Assembly: GCF_002836975.1 (NCBI RefSeq)
Contig: NZ_NIJK01000032.1
Coordinates: 1-64,000 of the forward strand
Direction: 5' to 3'
From: Shewanella indica
GTDB taxonomy: Bacteria; Pseudomonadota; Gammaproteobacteria; Enterobacterales; Shewanellaceae
DNA length: 64,000 nt
The notes under the pieces are model-generated. The model was not told the origin of the DNA, did not search any database, and saw only the letters and a program-made list of their open reading frames with translations. Every line of letters begins with the position of its first letter. Positions within the stretch are counted from its first letter, which is position 1. This document shows positions 53,566-62,720 of the stretch, piece by piece. Position numbers and translations under genes: made by a program.

Positions 53566-54330
53566 ATGTTCAATCATCCGCTGATGTTTATCTGGCTTCC
53601 ACTACTGTTGCTGTCTGGATGTCAGCCACAGCAGCCGTCCTCTTCAGAGCAGGAACTTAAACAATCTATGGCTGAGATCAAACTCCAACTGATCCAAATG
53701 GAAAAACAAATCAAGGAGATCCATGAAATAGCTACAGCATCAACAACCCCTAAAGCCAAAGAGTTGCCGCCCTTGGCAGACCTGGATAATCAAGGCAAGC
53801 TACCCTCCTTGGGTCAATCTGAAGCACCAATCGTCATAGTGGAGTTTTCAGACTTTCAATGTCCCTATTGCAAACGCTTTTTGGATCTCAGCTTTCCCAA
53901 ACTCAAGCAGCAATATATAGATACAGGTAAGGTCAGATACCTGGTTCGCAACTTTCCGCTAAGCTTTCACGCCAATGCCGAAAGCGCTGCTATTGCAGCA
54001 GCCTGTGCCGGCAAACAAGATAGTTACTGGCCAATGCGAGAACAACTTTTTGCCAATATTACCCGGCTCAATCCTGAACTCTATTTAAGTAGTGCCAAGC
54101 AGCAAGATTTACAACTGCCGGACTTTGAAGCCTGCCTTGATGATCCTGCCATTAAGGCGAGTGTCATGGCAGATCTCCAGTACGGTCAGCAATATGGCGT
54201 CACCGGCACCCCAAGTTTTATCATAGGTCGAGTAAGTAATAACCAGATGCAGACACCCAAGTTATTGGTAGGAGCTCATCCCTACGAAGCCTTTAGTGCC
54301 ATTTTGGATAAATTACAGCAGGATAATTAG
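53566..54330 (+). CDS. DsbA/thioredoxin-fold lipoprotein
   Basis: ATG 53566 follows AAAGGAGCTC. The lipobox 'LLLLSGC' anchors the protein. Residues 30-65 are a predicted coiled coil ('QELKQSMAEIKLQLIQMEKQ'), followed by a thioredoxin fold of the DsbA/BdbD/DsbG type with active site 'FSDFQCPYCKRF' and cis-Pro loop 'GVTGTPSFIIG'. It likely makes, or isomerises, disulfides in exported proteins. It follows the VpsR-like gene by 41 bases and lies near the cysteine-rich exported protein at 54714, a plausible client. Confidence 0.88.
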   Translation: MFNHPLMFIWLPLLLLSGCQPQQPSSSEQELKQSMAEIKLQLIQMEKQIKEIHEIATASTTPKAKELPPLADLDNQGKLPSLGQSEAPIVIVEFSDFQCPYCKRFLDLSFPKLKQQYIDTGKVRYLVRNFPLSFHANAESAAIAAACAGKQDSYWPMREQLFANITRLNPELYLSSAKQQDLQLPDFEACLDDPAIKASVMADLQYGQQYGVTGTPSFIIGRVSNNQMQTPKLLVGAHPYEAFSAILDKLQQDN

Positions 54331-54713
54331 TCTGACGCCTCATCCCACCGACTCACTTCCCCCCTCAGCTCCAAACAAACTGGCCTGCGCTACACGCAGG
54401 CCAGCTACTGAACAAGTGATACAAGCTGAAACATACTCAAGCATCTGATTCTAAAGCAAGCCATTCACAGTGTTCCAAAGACGAAACACCCAGACTGTTA
54501 CACCTGGCAGACAAAAAATAGAAAACACATAAAAATCAAAATATTAACTATATGGAATGACGTTTGCTTATCAGGGAGGCGTTTGGATATTTGCTGTGCG
54601 AATCCGGCCATTCCTTTGGGAAGCCTTAACCGGTGATGTTACTCGATTGCAGCAAGCTCACTAAAATGTGCGGCCACTGTCAGTGGCCAAACAAACTTCG
54701 GAGGGATAGCAAG
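54331..54713. other. Leader/gap before the DUF11-type gene
   Basis: No gene. A 10-base stem CTGGCCTGCG / CGCAGGCCAG (54380-54404), without a T run, may end the dsb-like transcript. A second hairpin, GGCCAC-TGTCA-GTGGCC, lies at 54672-54688 in the leader of the next gene. Confidence 0.5.
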
Positions 54714-57008
54714 ATGAAACTATTCCAGTGTAACTGGCTGATCAGGGCTCTGGGTGTCGTCCTGATTGGCGGCGCCTCGCTTTACGGTGCCTCGAGTTTG
54801 ACGCCCGTCAACGCCTCCTTCTTCCCGCAACAGTTCGATCAAGCTTGTATGGCCGAACAAGCGGGATTTGCCCTCAATTGTACAGCCAATGATGTCAGGG
54901 TAAGTAAGGTGGATAATATCCGTAACCTGGATGGTACCACGCCGGTAGAGTGCGTACTGGGTGACGATGTAACTTTCCTGGCAGATGTGACCATTACCAC
55001 TACGGCTAATCAAAGGTATGACTATTCCGTCTATCTGCCGGAAGGCAGTTGGAGCGCTCAGGACTCAGATCCCAATAATGAGTGTTCAATTCTGCTCGGG
55101 CGTACCAATGGTCCCGGCGTTGACCTGGAAGAAAACCTCGATGCCTGTGCCGATATCAGTAAAGCTGCAGGTTATGATGCCACTCATGTCTACGCCGGCG
55201 AGCAGATCACCCTGTTCTGTCGCGATGATGATAACTCAGGCAAGGCTGAGTTCAATTACTGTGCCGCCTGGCACAACAAAACCGGTGCCGATTGCAGTGA
55301 AAACAATCCCGCTGCCCCCGGCACACCATCCAAGTGTCGTTGCGATGCGTTTGATATCGACGTCTTTATCAAACCCAACCCACCTGTGATCAATAAAAAA
55401 CTCATCACCAGCAATACCCAAAATGAACCCGGAGGCACTTACACTTTTGAGTTGAGTTTCAACAACCCCAATGCCCAAACTTCACTATTCATCACTTCGT
55501 TAAGCGATGAAGTGGATATTGGTGCCAATGGTACCTATGACACTTCACTGAACTTGTGGAGTGCAGGCGGACCTGTGGGAGCCAGTGATGGTGTATACCT
55601 AAAATCCTCCAACTGTACTCAACCGGCGAATGGTGGCGAAATTCTGCCAAGTGGGTCTTATAGCTGTCAGTTTACTGTTCATATAGTCGATAGGGACTTG
55701 CCGGATCTTGCTCCTAATATCGAGTTGTATGATGACTTGATTAAACTGGCGCTGGAAGACAAAAACGGCGATGACGTCATCGACAGCAACAGCTGCGCTG
55801 CGGTTAATGGCATAGACGGTGAACACTGCTCCAATGTGGTCCAGGTACAAGTTGAAAACCTGAACCCCTCCATCACAGTGTTGAAAACTGCAAACCCGGA
55901 TCAGGTTCCTGAGTCAGGCGGAAACGTGACTTATACCGTCAGGGTCAATAACACTGCCGAAGCCTATGATTCACCACTTGAACTCTTCTATTTGGTAGAT
56001 GACAAGTTTGGTGATCTCAATGGCAAAGGGAGTTGTAGTACTTATCTCGATATCGCCTACGGTAGTTACTATGAATGTAGCTTCACCGAATTTATCAGTG
56101 GCACCGGCGCCGGTTCTCACACTAATACTGTGACTGCCAAGGCCTATGACGATGAGATGATAGAAGCTATGGCTGCCGACTCAGCCACAGTGGTTATCAA
56201 TGATATTCCTTCCATGATCACCTTGGATAAGAGTGCCGATCCTACTTCTGTACTGGAAACAGGTGATGACCTCTCTATCTTCCGTGATGTGGAGTTTACC
56301 TTCCTGTTTGGTGTTAAAGATCAAATCAATGGTCAAAACACTGTTGATACCGTGACCTTCAACACCTTGGATGACTCTGTATTTGGTGATCTTACCGCTA
56401 AATGTGAAGTAGACACTGTTGACGGCTTGCCATATGGTCCGGCGCCACTCGCTGGTTTAATGCTGGATCCCGGTCACAATGCCAGTTGTACCATCACACT
56501 GCAGGTGCAAGGAAACAGGACAGATATACATACCAATCTGGCAACCATATACGGTACAGATGAAGATGGCCAGGCCGTGGATGCCATGGATGATGCCACC
56601 GTAACCTTTACCCCAGGGTCACCCGCAGTTGATATGGACTTTGCCGCCAGTATGTTGGTGGTACTGGGTATGCATAATGCCGACGTGAACAATGCCAACC
56701 TGACTATGCTCACCGCTGCAGGTGTCGATGTGTTCCCAGGTGCCGATATGCCCGGTTTCAAACTGATTAATTCGGGCGGCACTTTCGAAGGCGTCAACTA
56801 TGGTTCCTGTGCATTAAACCATCCATTTGGTTACACAGGTTCTGGAACAGAAGACTACTTCTGTGCCTTTACCATAGAATTTAAACCCGGTTTGGAAAAC
56901 ACAGACCCTATCGTCTTCCTGGGTGATGTGATAGTGAAACTGGTTAACAGTAAAGGAGATGAATCTACAGCCGATGTGACCATTCAAGTCGGCACCAATG
57001 AGAACTAG
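54714..57008 (+). CDS. Large exported cysteine-rich DUF11-type surface protein (764 aa)
   Basis: Start ATG 54714 after GGAGGGATAGC. The N-terminal 'LIRALGVVLIGGASLYGASS' is a signal or anchor segment. The body has Cys-rich parts (first 200 residues) and at least three DUF11/Ig-like modules beginning 'PPVINKKLITSNTQNEPGGT', 'PSITVLKTANPDQVPESGGN' and 'PSMITLDKSADPTSVLETGD'. No sorting tail (PEP-CTERM, LPxTG) is seen. Probably a secreted or cell-surface adhesive/structural protein; the DsbA-like lipoprotein upstream may oxidise it. The function is not known. Confidence 0.75.
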   Translation: MKLFQCNWLIRALGVVLIGGASLYGASSLTPVNASFFPQQFDQACMAEQAGFALNCTANDVRVSKVDNIRNLDGTTPVECVLGDDVTFLADVTITTTANQRYDYSVYLPEGSWSAQDSDPNNECSILLGRTNGPGVDLEENLDACADISKAAGYDATHVYAGEQITLFCRDDDNSGKAEFNYCAAWHNKTGADCSENNPAAPGTPSKCRCDAFDIDVFIKPNPPVINKKLITSNTQNEPGGTYTFELSFNNPNAQTSLFITSLSDEVDIGANGTYDTSLNLWSAGGPVGASDGVYLKSSNCTQPANGGEILPSGSYSCQFTVHIVDRDLPDLAPNIELYDDLIKLALEDKNGDDVIDSNSCAAVNGIDGEHCSNVVQVQVENLNPSITVLKTANPDQVPESGGNVTYTVRVNNTAEAYDSPLELFYLVDDKFGDLNGKGSCSTYLDIAYGSYYECSFTEFISGTGAGSHTNTVTAKAYDDEMIEAMAADSATVVINDIPSMITLDKSADPTSVLETGDDLSIFRDVEFTFLFGVKDQINGQNTVDTVTFNTLDDSVFGDLTAKCEVDTVDGLPYGPAPLAGLMLDPGHNASCTITLQVQGNRTDIHTNLATIYGTDEDGQAVDAMDDATVTFTPGSPAVDMDFAASMLVVLGMHNADVNNANLTMLTAAGVDVFPGADMPGFKLINSGGTFEGVNYGSCALNHPFGYTGSGTEDYFCAFTIEFKPGLENTDPIVFLGDVIVKLVNSKGDESTADVTIQVGTNEN

Positions 57009-57031
57009 CCGGCTCAGGCGTTCTCCAATAC

Positions 57032-57062
57032 AAAAAGCCAAGGGTATTACCCCTTGGCTTTT
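57032..57062. terminator. Shared bidirectional terminator between two convergent genes
   Basis: AAAAGCCAAGGG pairs with CCCTTGGCTTTT around TATTAC. Confidence 0.9.
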
Positions 57063-57110
57063 CCACTCTTGGCTTCAGCCAGTTTGATTGTCATACAAAA
57101 CCAAAATCAA

Positions 57111-60056
57111 CTAGTGCTTACCCTTTCCCTTATTGCCACCTTGGCTGCTACCGGAATCTGTCGAGCTCAAACTGATGGTCACAATTGCGGTTGCACTCTC
57201 TTTACCATCAGAAATGGTATAGCTGAAACTATCTGTGCTCTTGAAACGTTTACCCGGTGTGTAACTTATCTGTCCATTAGCCAACAGCTCGACCGTGCCC
57301 AGGCTGCTGCGACCAACTGACGTAACCTGCAAAACATCTTCATCCGCGTCTGTGTCATTGCCAAGCACATTGATACTCACCGCCGACTTACTGGCGATAC
57401 TGACGCTATCATTCACTGCTTCAGGGGCGGAATTCACTGGAGCAGCAATTGAAAACAAGGCTTCAGTACTTGCCTGGTAACCACTATCAGCATTATCCAA
57501 GACTCTGAACGTCAGCCCATAATCACCGGCTTCAGCATTAGCAGCAGAAATCACTGTCACAGAAACCGTTTTGCTCTCTCCCGGAGCCAGGTTCAGATCC
57601 TGACTGTTACTACTCCATCCGGCGGGAACATCGGCCAAAATGCGATAGCTGGACGCCTGGCAACTGCCACTGTTTTTATTGCTGACAGTCAGTTGGTAGC
57701 TTTGAGCAGCCCCGGCAGCGACCGCGACATCCGGACCAACGACCGAGACCAATGGCGCCACCAAACTACAAGGTGTTTTCACTGCATAGCTGGCCAAGGC
57801 CGAGCTCTGGTACTCAGGGGCATCGTTCTGCACAGCTGCCAAACTAAAATTGTATACCCCATCGGAACTCTGTTCACTGGAGGTAATCTGAATACCGACA
57901 TTGGCACTCTCCCCCGGGGCCAGAATAACGCGACCGCTGTTTGCCTGCCAACCGCTGGGTAAAGCCGCCGTCAGTCGATATTCTGTCGCCTCACAACTCG
58001 TGTTGCTGTTGTTGGTCAAAGTCCCCTGATAAGTTACCGTCTCCCCCGGTACAGCAATCACATTGGCCTGCTCCAGTGCCCAGGATGGTGCAGCCAATTC
58101 ACAAACCGCAGCGACTTCGTCCACCATATATCCAAGCAGTACTTCACTCTGGTAACCACTATCGGCTTGATTGGCGGCAACCACAGAAACTTCATAAAGG
58201 CCAGGCGTAACATCTGCAGCCGAACTCAAGCTAAAGCTCACGGGTTGACTTTGACCCGGAGCCAACTCAACACTGCTCCCTTGGAATTGCCAACCTGCAG
58301 GTACTGAAGCATTCAGCGCAAACACACTGGCAGCACATTCCAGACTATCTCTGTTGGTCAGTATTGCGTTATAGGTAACCAAGGTTCCCGGCTGAACCCA
58401 CTGCGGGGTTTGCTGCTCAAGCACCAGCTCAGGCGCAGCTGCCACACAGGCCCTCCCCTGGTAATCAACATAAACTCCAGCACCGTTGGCATCGGCAAAT
58501 TCAGTGGTAAAACTCACGCCGGCATCGTTATCTGTGTAACTGTTGCCGACAACCAGGGCAGCATCGTCGAGGTCAAACAGGCTACTCTGCGGGGTCATGT
58601 CCAGTAATTGACTGCTCTCGATATCCTGATCGCTACTGTTAAGGTGCACCAGCACGCCTTGAGTCACAGCCTTGCCTGCCATAAAGGCATCAAACCCCAG
58701 AGGCTGACGATACTCAAGATAGTACCAAAGCGGCTCACCACTCAAACTGTCTGTGCCACGACGAACTTTCAGGCCGCGAGCCCCCCCTTGCGCATCACTT
58801 TCATAGGGGGCCAGCTGAAAACTACCGGCTTCATCGGCGCTGACAATATCGCCCCGCTCTTCGGTCAACCAACCTAAGCGGGCCTTGTTCAACAAATTGA
58901 AATGTCCTTCCGACTTACCCATGATGTCCAGCGTATCGCCATAGGTAATGGCAACACAGGAATCACTCAAATAGCCGCTACCACAGTTAAGTTCTTTGGC
59001 ATGTTTCAAGCCCAGGTTATGCCCAAGCTCATGCCCTATGGTCATCAAATTCAGTTCACCGTTGATCCAGGCTCTGGAGGGACTACCACCTACCGTCCCC
59101 TGACCACGCCAACTGCAACTACTGTTCTTAGGCAGGAGATAAACCAAACGTGAGTACTGACTCAGATCAAAACCTGCATCTTTGGCGGCTTGTTGGGCAT
59201 AACTGTCCATTCCAAAATAATCACAGTTAGTGTCGATTGGCAAAGTCAGATAGTCGCTAACATCACCACTGAGCCAGGTCTGACCGTATGAGGCTTCCAG
59301 GTAATAATCATTGACTCTACCGAACACCATCTGCTTAACTTCCTCGATACTCCAAGGTTGCAGGTTCGGGTTATCCTGGAAGTTAAGCAGCAATACCAAG
59401 AGTTTTTGCTCACCCGTGGTGCCACTGAGTACAGCCCCGGTACCCTTGACCAGGTTTTGGCTTTGCGTTTCATCCAAAGCCAAAACCTGTAAATTTTCCG
59501 GTTTGGTAAGAACTACAGCCTTGGGCTCTTGTGCCGCATCTTTAAACTGCCAACCTTTTACCCTGACTTGAATACCGGTTTTCAATGCAGCTTCGGCCTT
59601 GGGCAAAAACAGCTCCACTGAGGTTTCGCCACTGGTGAGGAAGTATCTGAGTTTATGACCATCACCTGTCGCCAACTCCTCATAAATAACCTCAAGCTTC
59701 CCCTGAAACTCTTGTTCGGATGCAAAAAAAGTTTGTAACTCAGTTGGGCTCTGGGTTCTGAGAGACTCTGGTAATATCAGCCCCAAAGCAGCCTGAGGCT
59801 GGCTACGCACCAACTCAAGCATGGCCATTTGTCTGGACTTGGCCAGAGATTGCAACAAGGCAATATCTTTCTTGGATCTCAATCCTCTGGCGAGAGCTTG
59901 GGATTGAGAAATCGCCTGTTGTTTCAGTTGAGTGGCGGGCGTTGCATTAAACCCGGCATGTCTATGGGAGTTCTTTTGTATACCGTTAGGGGACTGAGCC
60001 AATACCGGCATGGCAAGCAACAAGCTGCTAAGCAGCAGAAGAACTGAACGGGTCAT
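57111..60056 (-). CDS. Secreted metzincin protease with NEW3 and cadherin-like domains (981 aa)
   Basis: The signal peptide ends 'AMPVLA' (residue 20). A propeptide of about 190 residues precedes the catalytic domain, with the zinc motif 'HELGHNLGLKH' at 342-352 and Met-turn 'DIMG' at 377-380, the HExxHxxGxxH metzincin plan, closest to M11 gametolysin-like bacterial proteases. Three to four NEW3-like beta domains follow ('LAPGESANVGIQIT', 'LAPGESKTVSVTV' mark two), then a cadherin-like module ('NSAPEAVNDSVSI...NVLGNDTDADEDVLQVTS') and a Gly/Lys/Ser tail. Type II secretion is likely. Its 465-base upstream region holds a long hairpin and a TGGT-N3-ACCA site. Confidence 0.87.
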   Translation of the reverse strand: MTRSVLLLLSSLLLAMPVLAQSPNGIQKNSHRHAGFNATPATQLKQQAISQSQALARGLRSKKDIALLQSLAKSRQMAMLELVRSQPQAALGLILPESLRTQSPTELQTFFASEQEFQGKLEVIYEELATGDGHKLRYFLTSGETSVELFLPKAEAALKTGIQVRVKGWQFKDAAQEPKAVVLTKPENLQVLALDETQSQNLVKGTGAVLSGTTGEQKLLVLLLNFQDNPNLQPWSIEEVKQMVFGRVNDYYLEASYGQTWLSGDVSDYLTLPIDTNCDYFGMDSYAQQAAKDAGFDLSQYSRLVYLLPKNSSCSWRGQGTVGGSPSRAWINGELNLMTIGHELGHNLGLKHAKELNCGSGYLSDSCVAITYGDTLDIMGKSEGHFNLLNKARLGWLTEERGDIVSADEAGSFQLAPYESDAQGGARGLKVRRGTDSLSGEPLWYYLEYRQPLGFDAFMAGKAVTQGVLVHLNSSDQDIESSQLLDMTPQSSLFDLDDAALVVGNSYTDNDAGVSFTTEFADANGAGVYVDYQGRACVAAAPELVLEQQTPQWVQPGTLVTYNAILTNRDSLECAASVFALNASVPAGWQFQGSSVELAPGQSQPVSFSLSSAADVTPGLYEVSVVAANQADSGYQSEVLLGYMVDEVAAVCELAAPSWALEQANVIAVPGETVTYQGTLTNNSNTSCEATEYRLTAALPSGWQANSGRVILAPGESANVGIQITSSEQSSDGVYNFSLAAVQNDAPEYQSSALASYAVKTPCSLVAPLVSVVGPDVAVAAGAAQSYQLTVSNKNSGSCQASSYRILADVPAGWSSNSQDLNLAPGESKTVSVTVISAANAEAGDYGLTFRVLDNADSGYQASTEALFSIAAPVNSAPEAVNDSVSIASKSAVSINVLGNDTDADEDVLQVTSVGRSSLGTVELLANGQISYTPGKRFKSTDSFSYTISDGKESATAIVTISLSSTDSGSSQGGNKGKGKH

Positions 60057-60075
60057 ATCTGTCTCTCAGGCAATA

Positions 60076-60115
60076 CAAAGCCCTGCAAACCTAAAAAGGT
60101 TCTTGCAGACTTTGC
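60076..60115 (-). other. Leader hairpin before the metzincin protease
   Basis: CAAAG/CTTTG, CTGCA/TGCAG and AACC/GGTT form one interrupted stem with an A-rich loop, 20 bases before the protease start. It lacks a T run, so it looks like a translational or stability element, not a terminator. Confidence 0.45.
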
Positions 60116-60329
60116 ATATGGTTTACAGGGAAGCCAAGTAACTCTTTAGATTTCCTTTCCGCCGTGAATGAGGACTTGCTTCGAACTTAGCCCAGGATCT
60201 CTTCGAATCCTTAGGAGGACGACATTCTATAAAACCAGCCTATATTTTGTACACCCCTCAAAACCCTTGAATTTAGCGGCTTTGGGGAGTTTTCCTTGTA
60301 AAACAGACCTTAATAAAGATTAAAAAATA

Positions 60330-60347
60330 AACTGGTTTGACCAGATT
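60330..60347. promoter_or_regulatory. Operator-like inverted repeat, GntR/FadR type
   Basis: AACTGGTTTGACCAGATT matches the TGGT-N3-ACCA core of FadR/PdhR-type operators (FadR consensus AACTGGTCNGACCAGTT). It lies about 275 bases upstream of the protease start. The cognate regulator is unknown. Confidence 0.4.
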
Positions 60348-60521
60348 ATTTTTTGACATTATTCATAATGTTAATGAAAAGTAAACTTGAATAAGTGTTT
60401 TTTTCTGCCATTACAGTTCGTTATTAGATAAAGTCAAACTTACATCCAATAACATTTTTTTGACACCCTGTTTTCAACTTCAAACAGGACACGTCCCGAG
60501 TGAAACTAATCAGACAGAAAT

Positions 60522-61247
60522 TTAGAGGGGAATATTGCGAAAATGCCACAACACCCAATAGATGGGCTTAAGGTCGCGGCCGCCGATATCACGAAAAGGC
60601 CGCAGCAACAGATATAACCACTGCCAACTGATCAGGAAACTTTTGGCCTCACGCCAGATAGCTTCACCGCCGGCTTGGCGATAACTGGCTATCACCTGGG
60701 TTATCGCTTCATTGGCGGGCCCCATATAGCGGTATAAGCTGTGAATATACACCAGCAGATCCCTTATCTGCTGCATCAGCATGTCTTGACCCTTTTGAGT
60801 GGCTTCAAAATCGATAAAAGTCACCTGCCCTTGCTGCCAACTGATATCTCTGAGCGCCGGACGGCCATGGGCCAGTCCCATGCTGTGTAAACCAGCCAGC
60901 GCAGCGGCGCTGTCATTGAGGATCTGTTGCATGCCCGGTTTATCTTGCGACTTGAGTATCAACCATTCTCTGACTGTTACCCCAACATCCTCCACCACAA
61001 AGTAGCCCTTGTCGGCCTGAACAATACGCGGCACCGGGGCTGAGCAACTGGCCAGGTGCTCCAGAGTCTGTTTCTCTTTTTCCAGCGCCAGTTGGGGATT
61101 GGGTTTCAACACCCGCATGGCTCCCTGCAGTGTCTCGGCTTGTTTAAGCCAGTACTTTTTACCCTCATATTCAAACGAGCAAATACGTTCCCCGGGATGA
61201 GCTTCCAGCACCCGCAGAACATATTGATTGAATTTGGGTTGAGTCAT
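60522..61247 (-). CDS. Kdo kinase/InaA-like protein kinase-fold protein
   Basis: A 241-aa kinase-fold protein of the lipopolysaccharide-kinase (InaA/WaaP/RIO-like) type. An N-lobe lysine is present in 'FEYEGKKYWLKQAE', and the catalytic region reads 'GLAHGRPALRDISW...GQVTFIDFEAT', where D-x-S-W and IDFE correspond to the catalytic and Mg-binding loops. Such proteins phosphorylate LPS core sugars or related targets. The proximity to lipid A genes (msbA-lpxK) supports an envelope role; the precise substrate is not proven. Confidence 0.75.
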   Translation of the reverse strand: MTQPKFNQYVLRVLEAHPGERICSFEYEGKKYWLKQAETLQGAMRVLKPNPQLALEKEKQTLEHLASCSAPVPRIVQADKGYFVVEDVGVTVREWLILKSQDKPGMQQILNDSAAALAGLHSMGLAHGRPALRDISWQQGQVTFIDFEATQKGQDMLMQQIRDLLVYIHSLYRYMGPANEAITQVIASYRQAGGEAIWREAKSFLISWQWLYLLLRPFRDIGGRDLKPIYWVLWHFRNIPL

Positions 61248-61480
61248 CTACAGGGTTTCCTTCAAAGAGTTTGTTGTAAGTCACAGAAAATACTTATTAG
61301 TATCTTAGGGCGTGGCGTTCGAAGCAAACTAACTCAAGATAAACTCTTGTTATTTAACGAATCCCAAGTGAAATTCGCCACAAATGGTTAATAATGAAAA
61401 CAGCAAAAAAATAGGATTAACAAGCTGTGAACAAATCAACTGCTACTAATGAGGGGGCTAGCGGATAGGCTTTTAGCAGG

Positions 61481-61505
61481 CTCCGATCAGCAAGGCTGAT
61501 CGGAG
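61481..61505 (-). terminator. Hairpin after ycaR
   Basis: CTCCGATCAGC (61481-61491) and GCTGATCGGAG (61495-61505) form an 11-base perfect stem with AAG loop. No T run follows on the leftward side, so termination would be weak or rho-assisted. The 61248-61522 gap holds nothing else clear. Confidence 0.45.
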
Positions 61506-61522
61506 TTTAAGAGCGGGAACTA

Positions 61523-61702
61523 TTACTGTTTTTCTTGCCAAGGTTCGGCCTTGTCAGCCAACAACACAGGGATCCCGTCATTGATAGGGTAAGCCAGCCT
61601 ATCTGCCTTACAGATAAGTTGTTGTGCCTGCTTGTCATATTCCAGTCTGCCTTTACATACCGGGCAGGCTACGATTTCCAATAGTTTCTTATCAAACGCC
61701 AT
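61523..61702 (-). CDS. ycaR: Trm112-like protein YcaR (59 aa)
   Basis: Translating 61702 to 61523 gives a protein beginning '[20 protein letters not shown]' and continuing '...[18 protein letters not shown]', the Trm112/YcaR family with a CPVCK zinc-ribbon-like motif (second Cys pair reduced to 'ICKAD'). The function in gammaproteobacteria is unclear. The GGATAG before its ATG lies at the lpxK stop; the four-base gap and conserved order msbA-lpxK-ycaR support cotranscription. Confidence 0.9.
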   Translation of the reverse strand: MAFDKKLLEIVACPVCKGRLEYDKQAQQLICKADRLAYPINDGIPVLLADKAEPWQEKQ

Positions 61703-61706
61703 CAGA

Positions 61707-62720
61707 CTATCCTTTTTGGTTTGCCTTTTGTTTGTTTGCCATCGCCTCCCGCACCCGGGTCAGCAATTGGGCATCGAATTGGGGTGATAGCTTGGCATTG
61801 ACGGCCAGATACCACCAGTGTTGTTTTGCAAATTCGCGACACTTGATCGCATCTTTTTCTGTCATCAGCAGTGGCAGCTCGTCACCAAGGGCGGTCAAGG
61901 CCTCTGGGCTGTAGGCCTGATGATCGGCAAAGACCTCTTGGGCTTCAAGCTTGAACCCCATCCGAGAGAGGGTTTCAAAAAAACGTTCCGGATTACCAAT
62001 ACCCGCCATAGCCTTTACCGCCATAGGCGCTGTGGGGGCCTGAGCCTGGTTTTCCCCTGCAACACTCAGCACTGCGCCGGGTATAAGCTGCATACCAAAC
62101 TCTCTGACGGTATCGCTGGCTTCGCCGTTATGGATTACCAAGTCGGCAGTTTCCAAGCGCCAGGCGCCTTCTCTCAAGGGGCCCGCCGGCAGTAACATAC
62201 CATTGCCCAAGCGGCGGCTGGCATCGACAACCACCACTTCGATATCCCGCGCCAGTCGATAGTGCTGCAAACCATCATCACTGATAATAATATCCACCTC
62301 AGTGGACGCCAGCAGCAACTCGGCGGTGGCGATACGATCCACTCCCACGGCCATAGGCACTTGAGTGCGGGCCACTATCATCGCCGGCTCATCGCCAAAA
62401 TCGCTCGGATTGGCCCCGGGAGGCACCAGCCTAGGTTCGGTTTGACCACTGCCATAACCACGGCTTATCACTCCGGGCCGATAGCCATAGTGCCTTAGCA
62501 ACTCTATCAGATAGATGACGGTTGGCGTCTTGCCGCTGCCGCCGACAGTGATATTACCGACTATGATCACAGGTACAGGCAGAGTTTGCGAGGCCTTGAG
62601 TCCAAACTTAAACCCCAGACGTCTCAGGCCGCTGAGCAAGGCGAACAACCAGGAAAGCGGCCAAAGCAACCACCTTGCCCAATGCTTGTGATACCAGATA
62701 CGGTTAAGCAGAGCTTCCAC
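61707..62720 (-). CDS. lpxK: Tetraacyldisaccharide 4'-kinase LpxK
   Basis: Phosphorylates the lipid A precursor at the 4' position on the inner membrane's cytosolic face. Walker A '[22 protein letters not shown]' follows an N-terminal hydrophobic anchor ('[19 protein letters not shown]'). 'ISRGYG', '[11 protein letters not shown]' and '[22 protein letters not shown]' are family signatures. 337 aa. The start is a GTG placed directly after the msbA stop, with GGAGGT inside the last msbA codons: strict translational coupling. Confidence 0.96.
   Translation of the reverse strand: MEALLNRIWYHKHWARWLLWPLSWLFALLSGLRRLGFKFGLKASQTLPVPVIIVGNITVGGSGKTPTVIYLIELLRHYGYRPGVISRGYGSGQTEPRLVPPGANPSDFGDEPAMIVARTQVPMAVGVDRIATAELLLASTEVDIIISDDGLQHYRLARDIEVVVVDASRRLGNGMLLPAGPLREGAWRLETADLVIHNGEASDTVREFGMQLIPGAVLSVAGENQAQAPTAPMAVKAMAGIGNPERFFETLSRMGFKLEAQEVFADHQAYSPEALTALGDELPLLMTEKDAIKCREFAKQHWWYLAVNAKLSPQFDAQLLTRVREAMANKQKANQKG

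Larger units (their letters stand above)
60057..60521. other. Upstream region/leader of the protease gene
   Basis: No gene. It holds the hairpin at 60076-60115 (read leftwards, in the leader) and the operator-like repeat at 60330-60347. AT-rich. Confidence 0.5.

Noticed and set aside
54672-54688. GCCACTG word suggesting a cobalamin riboswitch
   Set aside because: It is part of a simple short hairpin; the rest of the B12 core is absent and the downstream gene has no link to cobalamin.
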